Assembly (NCBI GenBank): GCA_021775755.1
Contig: JAJFHE010000023.1
Coordinates: 59,951 to 123,950 of the forward strand
DNA: 64,000 nt
DNA from: Hyphomicrobiales bacterium
GTDB lineage: Bacteria > Pseudomonadota > Alphaproteobacteria > Rhizobiales > JAJFHB01
Direction of reading: 5' to 3'
This document shows positions 59,915 through 64,000 of this stretch, piece after piece (positions within the stretch are counted from its first letter, which is position 1; each line of letters starts with the position of its first letter). Both the position numbers and the translations under genes were made by a program. Under the pieces are notes generated by a model. That model made no database searches and had not been told where the DNA came from. It saw only the letters and a program-made list of their open reading frames with translations.

Positions 59915-61773
59915 ATGGGGACACTCTGGCGCGGTGGCTGCGGGTTCTGCTCTTGATCCGTGGGTGGCGTCTCCATGTATCCCGGACAAGTTTGTGTTGT
60001 CGCAGTCCCGTCCTGAGTTATTTCGAGACCTGCTTCGCGTTCGTACAGCCTCAAGGCTCTGGGAATGTCATTGGCACCGGCCCCGTCTGGGCGATGAATA
60101 TAGGCAAGAATTTCTGCCGCTAACAGATGGTTTTGCAGACGTGCCAGCTCGAGTTGTTGCTCGGCGAGCACAACGTCCACCCCCGTGCCACGACCCAATC
60201 CGTGCATGAATGCCAGTCCGAGGTGCCCACCTGCGTGACGTTTTTCCGCTGCGCTCTTGAACAACCGAAACGCCTCGTCTGCATCGGCGATCGCACCTTT
60301 GCCGTACATGTACAAGTGCCCAAGCATGACCTGCCCATCCGGCAGCCCCTGGACTGAAACAATTTGGTACAACTCAAGCGCGCAACCGTAGTGTTTAGAT
60401 ACACCCCAGCCATTCAAATACATGTGGCCAAGGGCAAGGTGAGCCGCCGGATCCCCTTCCATAACGGCTAACCGGTAATAGTCGACGGCCTTCGCATAAT
60501 CCCTGCCTAATCCCCTTTGGGAAACGTAAAGATCGCCGATGCCGACCCATCCGTAGGGATGACCAAGCTCGGCGGCATGGCGGAAGTTACGTTCCGCCTC
60601 TTCATGATCTGGAACTCCGCTTTGCAGGCCCTTCCTGTGAAAAAAACCAAGTGCGGTGAAGCCCCTCGATTCACCCAATTCTGCTGCCCGAGTGTAAAGG
60701 CGAAACGCTTCAGCCCGATCCCGCGCCACGCCAATGCCATCGCTGTACATGTTGCCCAGTTCGACAAATCCAGCAGGATGGTTGCGGCTTGCGGCGCGAC
60801 GGTAGAAAACCAACGCCCTCTCGGCGCTAACCTCTACTCCCCACCCCCTCGCATACATTCTGCCGAGGCTAACCTCCGCTACAGGGTTTCGCCGAGAGGC
60901 GGCATAAACATACAGCGACAAAGCCTGTGCAAACTCATTGTCGACGTTGTGGAGATGTCCGCGGAGAATACTCGCCCAGATCTGCTCTTCATCTTCTCCT
61001 GTTTGCAGGAGACGCTCCGCAACGAACCGGGCTGCGTTTAGTTTTCCGCGATGAAACGCGTATGTCGCATAGACGTAGGGATCCACCGCTTTCACGAGCT
61101 CCAGACCAGCCTGTTTCAACAGACTGTTGATGTCGCCGGCAACCAATACAACTGGCTCAGCATCCGTACCCGAGCCGTTGTAAACACGCATTCTGAGCTC
61201 AAATCCGATTTCCGCACTGTTGACAATTTCACCACTGATGGTGATCTCCGGGTTGCCAAATAGCTGGCGAACATAGCTGACCAGCGACTGAAGGCTCGTT
61301 TCGGAACCCGGCAGTACAAAGCTGTTGCGATCCCAATCGGAGATAAACGGGCGACGCTCCTTTGAAGTGCCTGCTTTGCGTTGAATGGCACCGGCCTCGT
61401 CCATCAGGCGGCGAGCGACAACTGTGGCAGAATACCCGGCCTTCTGGAGCGTACCCGGAACCGCGATCGAGCCGACGATCACCGGCTTGTTGAAAAGTTC
61501 CAGCACAAACAGCGTCATTACCAGCGTTACCGCCACGATGGTTACAAGCGCAATTAGCACCTTCTGTGTTTCCGCGAGCCGGTTCAGCCAGCGCCGATAC
61601 CAAGGCTTGGGCTTTGAGCCGAACAGCTCCTCCGCCTTTTCCGTCAGAACTTCGACAGCATCTTTGAGCGTGTAATCAACAGGTGGAGGCGGCGGTGCAG
61701 CACGTCGCCGCGTGCTCGTCCGCGAGGCGCCTGTCCCAGCACTTCGTGTCGTTCGCTTTGCCGACTTTGCCAT
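59902..61773 (-). CDS. membrane-anchored SEL1-repeat protein
   Basis: A 623-residue protein. A Pro/Ser-rich basic leader precedes a single hydrophobic helix (about 70-92, VLIALVTIVAVTLVMTLFVL). A folded region of about 140 residues (SIAVPGTLQKAGYSATVVAR onward) of unknown type follows, and then a long row of SEL1-like repeats to about residue 580 (for example SLGRMYARGWGVEVSAERAL and LALGHMYLNGWGVSKHYGCA). A proline-rich tail ends it. SEL1 repeats bind partner proteins. With N-terminus inside, the repeats would be outside the cytoplasm. Start: ATG at 61773 with GGGGG nearby. Divergent from the protease-hydrolase gene across 161 bases. Confidence 0.85.
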   Translation of the reverse strand: MAKSAKRTTRSAGTGASRTSTRRRAAPPPPPVDYTLKDAVEVLTEKAEELFGSKPKPWYRRWLNRLAETQKVLIALVTIVAVTLVMTLFVLELFNKPVIVGSIAVPGTLQKAGYSATVVARRLMDEAGAIQRKAGTSKERRPFISDWDRNSFVLPGSETSLQSLVSYVRQLFGNPEITISGEIVNSAEIGFELRMRVYNGSGTDAEPVVLVAGDINSLLKQAGLELVKAVDPYVYATYAFHRGKLNAARFVAERLLQTGEDEEQIWASILRGHLHNVDNEFAQALSLYVYAASRRNPVAEVSLGRMYARGWGVEVSAERALVFYRRAASRNHPAGFVELGNMYSDGIGVARDRAEAFRLYTRAAELGESRGFTALGFFHRKGLQSGVPDHEEAERNFRHAAELGHPYGWVGIGDLYVSQRGLGRDYAKAVDYYRLAVMEGDPAAHLALGHMYLNGWGVSKHYGCALELYQIVSVQGLPDGQVMLGHLYMYGKGAIADADEAFRLFKSAAEKRHAGGHLGLAFMHGLGRGTGVDVVLAEQQLELARLQNHLLAAEILAYIHRPDGAGANDIPRALRLYEREAGLEITQDGTATTQTCPGYMETPPTDQEQNPQPPRQSVPIYPP

Positions 61774-61934
61774 GGCTAACCCCCCGGTTTGAGCCATCTG
61801 GTTTGAAGTACACACCAAGCATTCATCTGGCGCAAGCGGCTTGCGCCTTCACGATTTCGTGCCGGAATTGAAGAAACCCCGGAACAGGGTATGCTTCATG
61901 TCTTGTGCAACTGCTGAATTTACGGGGGCGTATC

Positions 61935-63860
61935 ATGGCAGCGAAACAGTCGAAGACTTCAGCGGATTCCAAAAACAACGATCCAGACACAATCAAAGCA
62001 GGTGGCGATGAGCGTATTCTGAACACGCGACAGGATCAGCCGGATCTACGCGACCGTATGTATGAGCCGGCACTCATCGGTCTCAAGATCGCAATCAACG
62101 CGCCGAGCCCGGCCATCTCGCCGGTGCTCGACCAGGAAACCGAGGGCACCTGCACAGGGTTAGCACTGGCTGCCGCCATTAACCTCCTGCGCAGCCGGCG
62201 CAGCAGTGCGCAGAATATGGCCGCGTCAAACGCGGTCAGCCCGCGCATGCTCTATGAAATGGCGAAGCTGCACGACCAGTGGCCGGACGAGGACTATGAC
62301 GGCTCGAGCATTCGCGGCGCCCTCAAGGGGTTTTTTCACAATGGCGCCTGCTCGGAACAGTTGGCACCTTATGTTGACCGGGAGAAAGGCTGGAACCTGA
62401 CCGTCGATCAGGCCAAGGATGCCCGCAACACGGGCCTTGGCGCCTATTACCGTCTGCGCCCGGAGATCATCGATTACCATGCTGCGCTGAACGAGGCCGG
62501 GGTGATCTATGTTTCAGCGAATACCCACAGCGGCTGGACGAGACCGCCCAGCGGGGTCATCACCAAAAAGTCGACGCATCAGGGCGGGCATGCATTCATC
62601 ATCGTCGGGTACGACGAGCACGGTTTCATCATTCAGAATTCATGGGGGCCGCGGTGGGGCCGGTTCAAAGGCTCGCCCGGCGTCGCACACTGGAGCTATG
62701 CGGACTGGGCTGAAAATATCATGGACGCCTGGGTTATCCGGCTTGCGGTTCCAACGCCCAAAGCCTTCGACCTGACCCATGTGCCGGTACGCAGCGACAG
62801 CGCAGCGGCCGTACGCTTTGCGGACAAGCCCAAGCCACGCCGTATCGACGTGCTCGGTCATGTCATTCATCTCGACGATGGCGATCTGGTGACGAGCGGG
62901 CGCTACGGTACCTCGCAAGCTAACATAGACGGAACGGTAGATCTTCTGCGCGCCGACGCTGCGGCGCCGCACCCGAAATACGATCACCTGGCTTTCTACG
63001 CGCATGGCGGGCTCAACGATTCCTCTGCCTCCGCACGCCGCATCAAGGCGATGAAGGAGGTGTTCAAGCGCAACCGCATATATCCGGTTCATTTCATGTG
63101 GGAGACCGGGTTTACCGAAGAACTTGGCGACGCCTTCATTGCGATCTTCGAGAAGAGCAGGGGCCGGGTGGGCGGCTTCCGGGATCATCTCGACTGGATG
63201 ATCGAAAAGACCGCGCGGAGTGTCGGGCGGCGCCTGTGGAACGAGATGAAACTGGGTGCGGAACGCGCGTTTGCCAATAACGCCGGCGGTACGAAAGCGG
63301 TGTCGGCGTTCCTCAAGTCGAATGCCCGGTCGCAGCGACCGCTAAAACTGCACCTCATCGGACACAGCGCCGGCTCGATCCTGCACGGACACATGCTGAC
63401 TCGCCTCGATACACTTGCCGGGACGGCTCAAACGGTCGACTCGGTCAGCCTCATGGCACCGGCGTGTACACTCGAATTCTACCGCCAGCACTATGTTCCC
63501 GCCCTCAGCGGGGCCGGGCGCACGATCAAAACGTTGCAACAGTATAATCTGGTCGACCGCCGAGAGCTCGACGACACCGTGGGGCCCTATGGCAAGTCTC
63601 TTTTGTATTTTATCTCCAATTCCTTCGAGGCGAAACGCGGCACTGACCTGCTTGGACTGGAGACATCACTGGATGAGCTTCAGACCCCTGCTGCTCACAC
63701 CATATATTACGCCGGCCGCCACCGGGCGCGTACCGACAGCATGAAACATGGCGGTTTCGACAACGACCGCAACACGATGAACGATGTTCTGGCGCATATT
63801 CTCGGGCGCAAGCCGTCACGCGCGGATGGTTTCCAGGACGAAGAGCTGATCGGCTACTAA
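61935..63860 (+). CDS. papain-like (C1) peptidase fused to an alpha/beta hydrolase
   Basis: A 641-residue protein without a signal peptide. Residues about 45-270 are a C1 peptidase: QETEGTC with Gln67 and Cys73, His219 in GGHAFIIVGYDEHG and Asn235 in IQNSWGPRWG, i.e. a complete catalytic set. Residues about 300-590 are an alpha/beta hydrolase, with FYAHGGLND and the nucleophile elbow LHLIGHSAGS (Ser478). The two domains are separated by a short linker. Start: ATG at 61935 with GGGGGCG upstream. Cleavage targets and hydrolase substrate are unknown. Divergent from the membrane SEL1 protein, suggesting one system. A diverged repeat element follows. Confidence 0.88.
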   Translation: MAAKQSKTSADSKNNDPDTIKAGGDERILNTRQDQPDLRDRMYEPALIGLKIAINAPSPAISPVLDQETEGTCTGLALAAAINLLRSRRSSAQNMAASNAVSPRMLYEMAKLHDQWPDEDYDGSSIRGALKGFFHNGACSEQLAPYVDREKGWNLTVDQAKDARNTGLGAYYRLRPEIIDYHAALNEAGVIYVSANTHSGWTRPPSGVITKKSTHQGGHAFIIVGYDEHGFIIQNSWGPRWGRFKGSPGVAHWSYADWAENIMDAWVIRLAVPTPKAFDLTHVPVRSDSAAAVRFADKPKPRRIDVLGHVIHLDDGDLVTSGRYGTSQANIDGTVDLLRADAAAPHPKYDHLAFYAHGGLNDSSASARRIKAMKEVFKRNRIYPVHFMWETGFTEELGDAFIAIFEKSRGRVGGFRDHLDWMIEKTARSVGRRLWNEMKLGAERAFANNAGGTKAVSAFLKSNARSQRPLKLHLIGHSAGSILHGHMLTRLDTLAGTAQTVDSVSLMAPACTLEFYRQHYVPALSGAGRTIKTLQQYNLVDRRELDDTVGPYGKSLLYFISNSFEAKRGTDLLGLETSLDELQTPAAHTIYYAGRHRARTDSMKHGGFDNDRNTMNDVLAHILGRKPSRADGFQDEELIGY

Positions 63861-63878
63861 TACCAAGGGCGGCAATTA

Positions 63879-64000
63879 TAGACCCGTTTCACCGGGATGA
63901 TTTTACCCTCCGGCAAGGCGCGTACTGCGCCGCGGTACAGGTACCGTAAGCAGTACGCAACGCTGCGGGAGGGCAAAAGCACCCGGCCTGCGGTGGGCCA
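63879..64000 (+). repeat. diverged relative of the CTAG repeat, cut by the window edge
   Basis: TAGACCCGTTTCA, then TCCGGCAAGGCGCG, GCAACGCTGCGGG and GGTGGGCCA recall, in the same order except the last, which is inverted, pieces of the element at 21365. An internal palindrome around GTACTGCGCC/GCGGTACAG and a terminal hairpin-prone stretch suggest structured DNA or RNA. Similarity is partial and the far end is outside the window. Confidence 0.4.

Noticed and set aside
1..64000. CRISPR array, insertion sequence, prophage or plasmid functions
   Set aside because: No regularly spaced repeats, no transposase, integrase, capsid or replication proteins were recognised.

Overview
The window looks like the chromosome of an alphaproteobacterium, most likely Hyphomicrobiales (Rhizobiales) or a close relative. 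It is GC-rich, densely packed and uses many GTG/TTG starts. Lineage-typical genes include ethylmalonyl-CoA pathway enzymes (Ccr, Ecm, a probable Mcd), an NAD-dependent FDH of the FdsA/FdsB type, a small HIG1-type membrane protein, and a B12-dependent radical SAM protein of the hopanoid-methylase type. There is one tRNA gene (Leu, CAA). I see no CRISPR array, prophage, insertion sequence or plasmid functions.

Layout. 0-2.3 kb: edge of a surface-polysaccharide cluster (GNAT/CelD-like protein, Wzx-like flippase). 2.4-5.2 kb: a small unknown protein and a chemoreceptor. 5.1-15.3 kb: a long minus-strand formate dehydrogenase / molybdenum-cofactor operon, in transcription order fdsGB fusion, cupin, fdsA, MOSC protein, HExxH protein, fdhD, mobA, mobB, moeA, DUF924. 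Divergent from it are a TusA-like sulfur carrier and a DDAH-like hydrolase (15.5-16.6 kb). 16.7-19.5 kb: a Tat-exported FDH-like molybdoenzyme that lacks the His and Arg expected of a formate dehydrogenase. 19.6-21.4 kb: a caspase-like protease with SEL1 repeats. 21.6-24.5 kb: ArsC-like protein, CobW GTPase, D,D-carboxypeptidase. 24.8-30.4 kb: small-molecule metabolism (hydrolase, LLM flavoenzyme with divergent LysR, EamA exporter, DapA-like lyase, SDR). 30.4-39.5 kb: mostly envelope and hypothetical proteins, MarR/GST pair, tRNA-Leu, a candidate 20-residue microprotein, YqaA, DsbB and HIG1. 39.5-49.8 kb: SDR, Mcd-like dehydrogenase, FAD oxidoreductase, radical SAM protein, L,D-transpeptidase, EamA, YihY, Rieske oxygenase. 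49.8-53.3 kb: a molybdate/tungstate locus (MOT1 permease, TupA-like binding protein without its ABC partners, HTH-PBP regulator). 53.4-56.8 kb: divergent ccr and ecm. 56.9-59.9 kb: hybrid histidine kinase, ACT-like protein, AEC transporter. 59.9-63.9 kb: a membrane SEL1-repeat protein divergent from a C1-peptidase/alpha-beta-hydrolase fusion.

How it fits together. Molybdenum/tungsten is the main theme. Oxyanion uptake and sensing at 50-53 kb would supply MoeA/MobA/MobB, FdhD would sulfurate the cofactor (possibly with TusA help), and the products would be cytoplasmic FdsAB and the exported FDH-like enzyme. With the ethylmalonyl-CoA genes this suggests growth on C1/C2 compounds.

Most interesting: (1) the protease-hydrolase fusion paired with a divergent membrane SEL1 protein; (2) the FDH-like enzyme with altered catalytic residues; (3) an intergenic repeat family with CTAG-containing inverted ends that supply the stop codons of flanking genes; (4) the incomplete TupA locus with a structured leader and operator-like repeat; (5) several well-formed palindromes and tandem hairpins in divergent promoters. 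All coordinates and motifs were read by eye; no alignment or folding was run.
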